DNA of 64,000 nucleotides, from contig JAWVFH010000037.1 in assembly GCA_033856255.1 (NCBI GenBank), positions 19,921 through 83,920 of the forward strand, read 5' to 3'. The translations under genes and the position numbers were made by a program. Positions 31,850-38,220 of the stretch are shown one piece after another. A model generated the notes under the pieces. It saw nothing but the letters and a program-made list of their open reading frames with translations, ran no database searches and was not told the origin of the DNA. This DNA is from WHSW01 sp033856255. GTDB taxonomy: Bacteria > Actinomycetota > Thermoleophilia > Solirubrobacterales > 70-9. Position 1 is the first letter of the stretch. Every line of letters begins with the position of its first letter.

Positions 31850-32212
31850 TCACTCGCCGCGCAACCTTTTCTTCGCCAGCTCGACCAAGCGCTCGTGTTG
31901 CGCCTGCTCACGGGCCTCGCGCGCCGCCTGGGCGGCCTGCTCGGCGGCGACAACGGTGTCCAGATTCGAGGGCCCTGCGACCCGGCGGCCGTTGATCGTT
32001 TCGGACGTGTCATAGGCCGCGTACTCCTCGGGCTCCATTCCGAACCGGCGCGCCGCCCTGAGCTGATCAAAGGTGACTCCGAGTGCCTTCGCCGCGCGGG
32101 CATCCGCGGCGATCTGGTCAGCGTCGTGCTCGGCGAACGCCTCGTTTAGGTCGGCGTTGGGATCCTGGCCGCGTTGAATCTGTGCGGCCAGTTCGTCGTC
32201 GGTCAATGGCAT
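31850..32212 (-). CDS. Phage-type hypothetical protein
   Basis: A 120-residue acidic, helical protein (LTDDELAAQIQRGQDPNADL at the start, a Gln/Ala/Arg coiled-coil-like C-terminus, AAQAAREAREQAQHERL). It has the composition of small phage structural or scaffold-region proteins. It lies 12 bp downstream of the 32225-32806 gene, in line with the terminase small-subunit operon. No family recognised. Confidence 0.6.
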   Translation of the reverse strand: MPLTDDELAAQIQRGQDPNADLNEAFAEHDADQIAADARAAKALGVTFDQLRAARRFGMEPEEYAAYDTSETINGRRVAGPSNLDTVVAAEQAAQAAREAREQAQHERLVELAKKRLRGE

Positions 32213-32224
32213 CAGGAGCTCCGT

Positions 32225-32806
32225 TCATGCTTGGTTTATGGCCTGGGCTGCGGCGCTCCTCGTGGCCTCGGCGGCTTCGACCTTCGCCTCGGCGGCCACG
32301 ATCTCCGCTCGGACCTTCTCCAGGTCCGCCTCGATCTCGGCCCGCTCCCGGCTCGTGAACTCCTCCCGGGAAGGGTCAGCGGCGAGCGCGCTGATCTGCT
32401 CGCCAAGCCACGTGCGGAACCCCGCCTCGTCTTTCTCGAGCAGGTAGAGGATCGCGGCGCTGGCGGGCGGGGGCTTGGGGTCGCCGCTGACTCCGGCCTG
32501 CCCTACCGCCCATGTTTCGACGTCGTCGCGCAAGGTGGCGAGCACGTCGGCGCCATCGAGCTTCGCCAGGGCGTGTTCGGGAAGCTTGCCTGTGAGTTCG
32601 GCGCGAAGGGCCCGCTCCCGGGTCGCGCGAAGCAGGTTCAGAGCGACGCCTGCCCGGCGCACTTCGGCAACCGCCAGAGAGTGATCGGCGACCAGTTCGG
32701 CCAGCCGCTCCCGGTAGCTCGGAATTCGGGCGGGCTTCGGTCGTCGGGTTGGCGATGGGCGCCCTTTCGTCTCCTGATCGGCGGCTCTTGCTTCGGTGGT
32801 CGGCAT
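32225..32806 (-). CDS. Coiled-coil hypothetical protein, phage-type
   Basis: A 193-residue protein from ATG 32806 (AAGGA four bases upstream; ATG 32830 is an alternative). Highly charged and helical: a central region LADHSLAVAEVRR-like helix and a long C-terminal coiled coil (EIEADLEKVRAEIVAAEAKVEAAE, read in parts). No Cys and no membrane segment. It lies 20 bp from the 72-aa gene in the leftward operon that begins with the terminase small-subunit gene. Scaffold-like or packaging accessory roles would fit, without evidence. Confidence 0.6.
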   Translation of the reverse strand: MPTTEARAADQETKGRPSPTRRPKPARIPSYRERLAELVADHSLAVAEVRRAGVALNLLRATRERALRAELTGKLPEHALAKLDGADVLATLRDDVETWAVGQAGVSGDPKPPPASAAILYLLEKDEAGFRTWLGEQISALAADPSREEFTSRERAEIEADLEKVRAEIVAAEAKVEAAEATRSAAAQAINQA

Positions 32807-32826
32807 CGGTTCCTTTCGGTGGGGAT

Positions 32827-33045
32827 TCATCGAGGTGCGATCTGGTCGTCCGCAGCGTCGAGCTCGGCCCGGCCGCCGCCTTGAGCAACGATCCGGTTGA
32901 ACTGGTCGGCCGGGTTCTCCTTGTCTGGCGGGACGTGCGGGAACATCGCCGGGTCGGCGCTCGTCAAGCCATGCTCCAGCCAAAGGTCGTACCAACGGGA
33001 CGGGCGCTCGCGCGGCGGGGCCGGGACTTCGACTCGCCTACCCAT
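32827..33045 (-). CDS. Small hypothetical protein downstream of terminase small subunit
   Basis: A 72-residue protein (MGRRVEVPAPPRERPSRWYD...). Its start overlaps the end of the terminase small-subunit gene by 8 bp, which supports a real coupled gene. It has a Trp/Tyr-bearing helix (RWYDLWLEHG) and an acidic tail. No recognised domain. Confidence 0.6.
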   Translation of the reverse strand: MGRRVEVPAPPRERPSRWYDLWLEHGLTSADPAMFPHVPPDKENPADQFNRIVAQGGGRAELDAADDQIAPR

Positions 33046-33433
33046 GGGCAGCTCGCTCAGTTCTCCAGCGGGCCTGCGCGGCTCGGCGGGCGCGGGCCGC
33101 GGCCGGCGTGGCGGCGCGGCGGGAGGTCAACGGGTCAGCAAGCTCGAGCTGCCCGAGTAGGCGCAGTTGGACAAGTCGAAGTTGCCGTGCCTCGCTCACC
33201 GCCGGGTGAACGACGGTCTGTCCCTTGCTCCCGGTCGTGGTGAAGCCTTCACGATCCACAATCGCCTCAAGCTCGGCCAGCTCGTCCGCGGTGCGGCAGG
33301 CCCGCTCGAGTAGGACCAGCTCGCGGGCGTCGAGCTCCCAGCCCTCCGCGATGTCGCCGATGATCACCGTCCAGAGCTGCTTGCCGGCGTCGCCCAGGCC
33401 CCGCGGCGGGTGCGTTTTTGCCTTCGCGGTCAT
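33038..33433 (-). CDS. Terminase small subunit-like protein (P27 family)
   Basis: A 131-residue protein with the P27-type layout: an N-terminal basic segment, LGDAGKQLWTVIIGD (helix entering the fold), LDARELVLLERACRTADELAELE, the VDREGFTTTGSKGQ turn and HPAVSEARQLRLVQLRLLGQLEL, which strongly match small terminase proteins that recognise phage DNA for packaging. No large terminase, portal or capsid gene is present in the element. A lone terS is characteristic of phage satellites that redirect a helper phage's packaging motor, although relics of deleted prophages look the same. Confidence 0.82.
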   Translation of the reverse strand: MTAKAKTHPPRGLGDAGKQLWTVIIGDIAEGWELDARELVLLERACRTADELAELEAIVDREGFTTTGSKGQTVVHPAVSEARQLRLVQLRLLGQLELADPLTSRRAATPAAARARRAAQARWRTERAAHG

Positions 33434-33543
33434 AGGGAAACCAGCCGTTTCGGCAATGCGGCACCCCGCGCAGATCCTCCTCGGCGGTCCTCAGCGCATC
33501 GCGGCCAAGGGTGCCCCCCTCGACGCGAAATACTTAGGCGACT

Positions 33544-33951
33544 GTGGCAACGCACGAGCTGCCGTGTCCCGCCGGTCATACGAGCACGTACGACCTCCCC
33601 GACACCTTCCGGGGCACGGTCGTTTGCGAGGCGTGTCGGGGATCCGGAGAGTTCCGCGTTGCCCTCGGGGAACAATGCACGGGGGTCCGCCGTGTGAACC
33701 AGGTGACCAGCCGAGGCCTGATGACGGATACGTACGTCCGCAAGCTCACGGTTCGCGGTAAGAGTCCAGACCCGCCGCCCGACGAGTTCGTCGTGAACTT
33801 CGCCGTAACGGCCAAGCAGTTCGCGGCGATTGAACTGCGCGCTGGCGATCGGTTCGGCGTCTTGTCTCGGGGAAAGGCTGGCACGCGGGGGGCGCGTGCC
33901 TACGCCCTCGTGAACGAAACAACGGGTGCGATCTACCCGGTGAAGGCGTAG
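33544..33951 (+). CDS. Zinc-finger hypothetical protein
   Basis: A 135-residue protein from GTG 33544, transcribed against its neighbours. The first ~40 residues hold a Cys/His cluster (CPAGHTSTYDL, then CEACRGSGEF) resembling a zinc ribbon. The rest is beta-rich (KLTVRGKSP, FVVNFAVTAKQFAAIELRAGDRFGVLS). It may be a single-gene cargo insertion within the terminase-replication region. No family recognised. Confidence 0.6.
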   Translation: MATHELPCPAGHTSTYDLPDTFRGTVVCEACRGSGEFRVALGEQCTGVRRVNQVTSRGLMTDTYVRKLTVRGKSPDPPPDEFVVNFAVTAKQFAAIELRAGDRFGVLSRGKAGTRGARAYALVNETTGAIYPVKA

Positions 33952-33959
33952 CGGGGCGC

Positions 33960-34127
33960 TCATCGACGCCGCCTCCGCTTCGGCTCGCGCGGCAGGTCGG
34001 GGTTCTTCTTACGCAGACCGCTGCAATAGCTGCAGCGCCTGCCGGGCTCGACCTTCGCCGAGCTGGGACAGTCGCGATCTCCCGGGCCGGCGCAGCGGAC
34101 CAGCGGGGCGAAGCGAATCGGGCTCAT
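33960..34127 (-). CDS. Small four-cysteine zinc-knuckle protein (55 aa)
   Basis: ATG 34127 overlaps the upstream stop as ATGA, continuing the chain of coupled genes. The 55-residue product has four Cys (C-x6-C then C-x2-C: RCAGPGDRDC, RRCSYCSG) and a very basic C-terminus ending RRRRR. It is likely a zinc-binding nucleic-acid protein, as often found in phage replication operons. No known family. Confidence 0.6.
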   Translation of the reverse strand: MSPIRFAPLVRCAGPGDRDCPSSAKVEPGRRCSYCSGLRKKNPDLPREPKRRRRR

Positions 34128-34405
34128 CGGCTCGCCTCAAGCGGGGAGTGAGCGAGATCCTCGGGGCTCAGCTCGGACGGTTCACGGATCCGCGAGGCCG
34201 CCTCTCGCTCCCAATCGGCGACGATCGCCCTTGCCTCGTGCACACGACCGCATGCTGCGAGCTGGATCACGTCGACCCTCGCGGCTGGCAGGTCTCGATA
34301 GATGGCTCGGTCAGACGGCCGGCGACCACTCGGACACTCAGCGTGTCGTCGGCGAACGCGGCAGCTCGCGGCAGCCAACTCGGCCAGGATGCTGGTCGCC
34401 GTCAT
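34124..34405 (-). CDS. Small hypothetical protein in replication operon
   Basis: A 93-residue helical protein (SILAELAAASCRVRRRHAEC at the start). Both ends overlap neighbours by ATGA (34402-34405 upstream, 34124-34127 downstream), supporting translation. Two Cys and several Arg are present, but no recognised motif. Confidence 0.65.
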   Translation of the reverse strand: MTATSILAELAAASCRVRRRHAECPSGRRPSDRAIYRDLPAARVDVIQLAACGRVHEARAIVADWEREAASRIREPSELSPEDLAHSPLEASR

Positions 34406-34599
34406 GCTGCGATCTCCTCAGCCATCGGTCGCTCGGCGTTCTCTGCGACCCAGCGCTCGAGCTCGGTAACCGGGATCACCCGGAGCCGGCCTCGACGAAC
34501 CACGCGGATCTCGGGCTGGACGTGCTGCTTGAAGCTGGTCAGGCTCATGCCGAGGGCCGCGGCTGCCTCGGCACGGGACAGGGCGTAACGCGGGGTCAC
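34402..34599 (-). CDS. Excisionase/MerR-like helix-turn-helix protein
   Basis: A 65-residue protein consisting of a winged-helix DNA-binding unit: LSRAEAAAALGMSLTSFKQHV (helices 1-2) and the wing IRVVRRGRLRVIPVTELERWV, matching the 'helix-turn-helix domain protein' (excisionase/AlpA-like) family. Phages and satellites use such proteins as excisionases or as activators of the integrase or replication operon. GTG 34599 overlaps the upstream stop (GTGA). It is a candidate ligand for the inverted repeats at 27975-28033. Confidence 0.85.
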   Translation of the reverse strand: MTPRYALSRAEAAAALGMSLTSFKQHVQPEIRVVRRGRLRVIPVTELERWVAENAERPMAEEIAA

Positions 34600-34991
34600 G
34601 CGGAGTCACCCTTGGTCTTTTGCCGGTCGCGGTAGGCGGCCTGCTTCTCCGCGGACCGCTGGCGCTCCTGCCAGTCCGACCAGCGGGGAAACCTGACGTG
34701 GATCTCCCGGTCGCCCGCGGCGTCCAGTCCCTGAAGAATCCCTAGACGACACGCATCGTCGACGATCTTCCGCGCCTGCTCACGATCGGCCAGGTGCGCC
34801 TCGGCGACGAGACTGCGGGCTGTCGTAAACACCTCGCCCTGGTTGCTCACGAGAGGCTGCCGCTTTGCCATGCAGAGCAACGCGACGATCGCCAACGGGC
34901 CTCCAGGGCCGTAGGTCTCGCCGAGCTCCTCGATCGCGGCGTCCTGTGTGAAATAGCCGTCCATCGCGTAGTAGACGCGCTTCGGTGCCAT
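34596..34991 (-). CDS. Phage replication-initiator-like protein
   Basis: A 131-residue protein from ATG 34991, which shares its A with the upstream stop (TGATG). The N-terminal winged-helix-like part (VYYAMDGYFTQDAAIEELGE, then LAIVALLCMAKRQ and VFTTARSLVAEAHL) and the tail WSDWQERQRSAEKQAAYRDRQ, read in parts, resemble phage replisome-organiser/DnaD-like proteins whose C-terminus carries a 'W..yQ....' motif and an Arg-rich end. It probably binds the element's origin; the non-coding block upstream of its operon is the obvious candidate. Confidence 0.7.
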   Translation of the reverse strand: MAPKRVYYAMDGYFTQDAAIEELGETYGPGGPLAIVALLCMAKRQPLVSNQGEVFTTARSLVAEAHLADREQARKIVDDACRLGILQGLDAAGDREIHVRFPRWSDWQERQRSAEKQAAYRDRQKTKGDSA

Positions 34992-35965
34992 CAGTCGATC
35001 GCCCCCACACGCGACCGACCGCACTTGAAGCAGCCGACCTCCCCGCCGTTGATGTGGGAGCCGTTGCATCGGCAACGCAGCGCGAAGGCCAGCGCCTCCC
35101 GCTCATCCTCGGGTGCCCCTTCGACCGCAGAGCCGGCGTTCAACGCCAACTCAACCGGGCGCGGCTCGAGCTCGAATCGCAACCGCAGGCCGGGATGCGC
35201 CAGGCGGGCATGTTGGCCTCCGGTGGTCAGGAAGGTCTGCGAATGGATCCTGAGCTTCCCCTTGGGGTCGCGTTCGACGGCCCGTAGGGCGAAGGCGTCC
35301 TTGCCGGCGTAGCGGGCCATGATGGCGTCGGCAAGCTCGTCGCGCTCGCGATCGGAGAGATCGCCATAGCGGCGCCGATCCTGTCGGTGACTGGCGCCGC
35401 ACGGCTCCGAACAGAACCGCTTCGGCCCTCGCCGCGCGAAGCGGTTACGGCATCCCCGCGCCGCGCATTCGATCAGCTCGTCTGAGTCGGATTCGTCAGG
35501 AGGGTCGTCCGAGGACGACGGCCCGGCTCGCCCGGAGCGGCGCGAGCCGCGAGAGCGCGTATTGGTTGCGAGTCGCGGCGCGCGGCCGGTCGCATGGCAA
35601 ACCACAGAGGGGTTCACGATGTTCGGGGCGATGACACGCAGTTGGGCGTCGGCGAGCTCGTGATCCGCCTCTCGACGTCGGAGGAGGGCTTGCGTGAGGT
35701 GTTCACGCCGCGCTTCACGAAACCGCTCGCGCATCTGCTCGGCGCCGCGGTTATCACCGGCGTCGATAAGCCCGCGCTCCCATCGGGAGGCGAGTCCGAA
35801 CTCGGTCGGAATACGGTCCGCCGCAATCAGGCGGCGCTCCTCCTTAACGGACTCGGCCTCGAGCTCAGCAACACGGGCGCGGAGCCGAACGATCTCACGG
35901 AGTCGCTCGCGCTCAAGCGCCTCGTCGGCGGTACGGGATGAAGTTGGTGCGATGGTGCTTGCCAT
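34991..35965 (-). CDS. Zinc-finger protein heading the replication operon
   Basis: A 324-residue protein from ATG 35965 with AGGAAGG five bases upstream; the longer frame lacks a signal. Residues ~18-60 are a coiled coil (ERERLREIVRLRARVAELEAE). A central four-Cys finger (CAARGCRNRFARRGPKRFC plus EPC, ~185-210) is like the CGNR/FPG-type 'treble clef' of DNA-binding proteins. A second Cys cluster lies near the C-terminus (CRCNGSHI, GCFKCGR). It is the first gene of six overlapping ones and could be a regulator or replication factor. Confidence 0.7.
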   Translation of the reverse strand: MASTIAPTSSRTADEALERERLREIVRLRARVAELEAESVKEERRLIAADRIPTEFGLASRWERGLIDAGDNRGAEQMRERFREARREHLTQALLRRREADHELADAQLRVIAPNIVNPSVVCHATGRAPRLATNTRSRGSRRSGRAGPSSSDDPPDESDSDELIECAARGCRNRFARRGPKRFCSEPCGASHRQDRRRYGDLSDRERDELADAIMARYAGKDAFALRAVERDPKGKLRIHSQTFLTTGGQHARLAHPGLRLRFELEPRPVELALNAGSAVEGAPEDEREALAFALRCRCNGSHINGGEVGCFKCGRSRVGAID

Positions 35966-36210
35966 CTGGGCCTTCCTGGTGTGCTTGCGGATCTCAAGTT
36001 TTACCTTGGAGAGGTGGACGTATCCCAACGTCGGGCGGCGGCCCGCAAGCACTCGGTACCGCCGCCGACGTCGGGGAAGATGCGTGGGGGTCGCCCGTGC
36101 ATCAGGCCCAGAGATGAATCGTTGCATGGGGTGTCACGGGTTCCGCACGGCCAGGCGGCGTGCCGGACCGTCGCGGCGCAGGGCGGCGGCGAACTCGCTC
36201 GTGAACCGCT

Positions 36211-36268
36211 GCACGCGGGCCCGTGGAGGACCATCGTCGTGCACGCGCCCGTGGAGGACCATCGTCGT
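36211..36268 (+). repeat. Two-copy tandem repeat (30 and 28 bp)
   Basis: The unit begins GCACGCG and ends GACCATCGTCGT; copies at 36211-36240 and 36241-36268 are identical except that the second lacks two G. Directly adjoining iterated units beside a replication operon resemble iterons. Confidence 0.7.
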
Positions 36269-36599
36269 ATTCCCTTAAGACGACCTGGATCACTTCCATC
36301 TACCTGCCCGACGTTTCTCGCTCTCCCTCTCGTGATCCCTCTCCCTCTCTGGTGGACAGGTCGGGACGCGCGGTTACGGCCAGGGGTTGACGAACGCCTC
36401 CACGGTCTGCCCCCCCGCGGGCGGCAGGTCGTCAGAAGGTCGTCCACCCTCTCTGCTGTACTCAGCTCACGCTCTGCGGAGCGGAGACCCCACACGCGCG
36501 ATGCGTCGGGTCGAACCGGCGGACACGGCCTTTAGGTAGCGGTGCCCCCGTCGTGGTTTCAGCGCGAGCGCGATAGCTGCCTTCGAGAACGTTCTAGAC

Positions 36600-36629
36600 G
36601 CCCCGCCCGGCACACCACCCCGGCGGGGC
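36600..36629. terminator. GC-rich hairpin downstream of PIN gene
   Basis: GCCCCGCC (36600-36607) pairs perfectly with GGCGGGGC (36622-36629) around a 14-base loop. It lies about 120 bp beyond the PIN gene stop and could end that leftward transcript. There is no long U tract on that strand, so confidence is low. Confidence 0.35.
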
Positions 36630-36752
36630 TTCTCGGTTCTCGGCCCCGATTGCCTCCTGGATCACGTAGGCGTTGCGACAGACGGCGGGGAAGCATTAGG
36701 TCAAATACTCAGCGTGGACGAACTCCTCGCCGATCTGCGTCGAGCGTGGCGA

Positions 36753-37196
36753 TCACGGTGGAGCGAAAAAGATGACCTCCAACTTGGGGTCGACGATTTG
36801 CCGCTGGTCTCTGTCGCACGTGACGAGCGGGATGCCTCGGGAACTCGCGCCGGCAACGATCCAGATGTCGTTATCGCCCATGCCCCATCCGGATCGCTCA
36901 CAGAGCGCTCGAATGCGGGCCCACTCCTCGATGACGGCCTCGTCGATTGGCACCCATACGAAAGTGCGCAAGCGCTGCTCCTCTGCCGTGATCTTTGGCG
37001 CTCCCCAGCCTGCCTTCAGGTATCCGAATCGCGCCTCGGCGAGGGTCACGACACTGATCGCCAGGACGCCTCGATCAACGCGAGCGAGATCCTCGGCCGA
37101 CCAGTGCTCGTATCGCTCAGGAGCGGTGGCTCGCACGCGAAGGTGGCCTACGAAACTCGAATCGCAGAGCAGCAGCTCCGGCGTGTCTGCCGTCAC
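36753..37196 (-). CDS. PIN-domain nuclease (VapC-like toxin)
   Basis: A 147-residue PIN protein. The acidic metal site is complete: D12 in LLLCDSSFVGHL, E54 in VVTLAEARFGY, D108/D110 in WGMGDNDIWIVAGA and D128 in LVTCDRD. VapC-type PIN proteins are RNases that stop translation. GTG 37196 overlaps the stop of the 294-aa gene (GTGA), so both are co-translated from an operon whose promoter carries a LexA-box-like site. The usual small antitoxin (VapB/Phd/MerR type) is absent, and the much larger partner is its only neighbour. Confidence 0.88.
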   Translation of the reverse strand: MTADTPELLLCDSSFVGHLRVRATAPERYEHWSAEDLARVDRGVLAISVVTLAEARFGYLKAGWGAPKITAEEQRLRTFVWVPIDEAVIEEWARIRALCERSGWGMGDNDIWIVAGASSRGIPLVTCDRDQRQIVDPKLEVIFFAPP

Positions 37197-38077
37197 CCCG
37201 ACGTGAGCGCGTCCAGATATGCCTGGTCTGTCTCGGCGTCCCAGCCGCCCTCGGCGACGCGCTCAAGACCCTGCGGCTCGCGGATCCCCTGCCGGTCCAT
37301 CAGCTCTGCATCGTCGACCGGCGCCCAGGTGAAGAACTCGCTCTGGTCGCCCTGCTCAACGGCACGGACCTCGTCGATGCGCATCGAGCCGCGGCGGGCG
37401 CTCGTCTGCTCGCCCTCGCCGGCTACCCAGACGATCTGCCCGACAAGCCCCGTTACGAGCTCCTCAAGCTCCTCTGGGTAGTCACAGATCCAGTCGATTC
37501 CGGATGACGCTCTGATGCCAATCCGATCAGGCTCAACGTCCACAAGGTGAAGCCGTCCCGAGATCGACGTCGCTCGCGGCGGGGTCGGCCTGGCCTCCGG
37601 GCGCATCTCCGCCAGACGCTCGGCGTCGATCATTACCGGGTGTGAACGCTGCCTACTTGTGACCTTGATCGTTCCTCCGGTCCCGAGCGCCCCGCACGCC
37701 CGCGTAAGGGCCTCGTTGACGACCTCGGGAAGTTCGCGGCGCTCCATCGCGTCGAGCATCGCCTCAAGGTTCTCCGTAGGCGCCGGCAGATCCTCAAAGA
37801 GGGTGTCCGGTTCGTCGGCGATGTCGGGCTCGATGGTTGCGATGCCGCTCCCCTCCCGGAAGCCGACAAGCCGAAACGCCATGACCGCCTCCGCTCGTCG
37901 CTCGGGATGGCCTCCACGCTTGGTTGGGGCGCCGCGTCTACTCCTGTCGAAGTCGCGAAGGGCGGCGAGGAAGCCGTCGACGAAGCTCTCGAAATCGGAA
38001 AGCCCGACACCCCTCGTCACTCGCGAGCCATCGAGATAGACGGTGATCTGTTCGTCGTTCTCAGGGATGCGGACCAT
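37193..38077 (-). CDS. Unknown 294-aa partner of PIN nuclease (possible antitoxin)
   Basis: A 294-residue acidic protein starting at ATG 38077 (GAGGAG close upstream). It begins MVRIPENDEQITVYLDGSRV, and its first ~70 residues predict as alternating strands and helices. The middle has a TGGTIKVTSRQRSHPVMID segment and the C-terminal part a beta-rich RLHLVDVEPDRIGIRASSG and VGQIVWVAGEGEQTSARRG pattern like an SH3/OB barrel. No DNA-binding antitoxin domain was recognised. Overlap with the PIN gene and a shared SOS-type promoter suggest that it controls or targets the nuclease. Confidence 0.72.
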   Translation of the reverse strand: MVRIPENDEQITVYLDGSRVTRGVGLSDFESFVDGFLAALRDFDRSRRGAPTKRGGHPERRAEAVMAFRLVGFREGSGIATIEPDIADEPDTLFEDLPAPTENLEAMLDAMERRELPEVVNEALTRACGALGTGGTIKVTSRQRSHPVMIDAERLAEMRPEARPTPPRATSISGRLHLVDVEPDRIGIRASSGIDWICDYPEELEELVTGLVGQIVWVAGEGEQTSARRGSMRIDEVRAVEQGDQSEFFTWAPVDDAELMDRQGIREPQGLERVAEGGWDAETDQAYLDALTSG

Positions 38078-38107
38078 TCTCCTCTGGGGTCGAGCGTTGC
38101 TTGGGCG

Positions 38108-38143
38108 ATCCTATGCGGTCATGGATATCGAACAAATGTTCGC
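38108..38143 (-). promoter_or_regulatory. LexA (SOS) box overlapping a promoter for the PIN operon
   Basis: TCGAAC-AAAT-GTTCGC at 38128-38143 matches the actinobacterial LexA consensus TCGAAC-N4-GTTCGA at 11 of 12 positions. On the minus strand a -35 (TTGTTC) lies inside the box and a -10 (TAGGAT, 38113-38108) follows after a 16-base spacer, 31 bases before ATG 38077. LexA bound here would block RNA polymerase, so DNA damage should induce the 294-aa/PIN operon. Confidence 0.7.
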
Positions 38144-38168
38144 ATACCAGGCAACCGGCACTTAGCTG

Positions 38169-38191
38169 ACTGGCCCGCATCCTGGCCCGCA
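38169..38191 (+). repeat. Right arm-type repeats
   Basis: ACTGGCCCGCA (38169-38179) followed after one base by cCTGGCCCGCA (38181-38191), the same sequence pair as at 26270-26291 and in the same orientation, 38 bp inside the right core repeat. Interpreted as integrase arm sites. Confidence 0.6.
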
Positions 38192-38220
38192 GCTCGCGAG
38201 CCGGGCCCGAATACCGCTTG

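Larger units (their letters stand above)
35966..36752. other. Non-coding control region of the element (candidate origin)
   Basis: About 790 bp with no convincing gene on either strand; open frames here have no Shine-Dalgarno and shadow-like composition. It contains a tandem repeat (36211-36268), a pyrimidine-rich tract around 36318-36352, a perfect 10-bp palindrome AGAACGTTCT near 36586-36595 and a GC-rich hairpin (36600-36629). A possible leftward promoter for the replication operon is TTGGGA and TAAAAC on the minus strand (about 36032 to 36002, 19-base spacer). The position next to a replication operon suggests an origin. Confidence 0.5.

Noticed and set aside
35981..36535. 184-aa plus and 164-aa minus frames in the element control region
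   Set aside because: No ribosome-binding sites, Arg/Pro-rich shadow composition, and they cross the tandem repeat; treated as non-coding.
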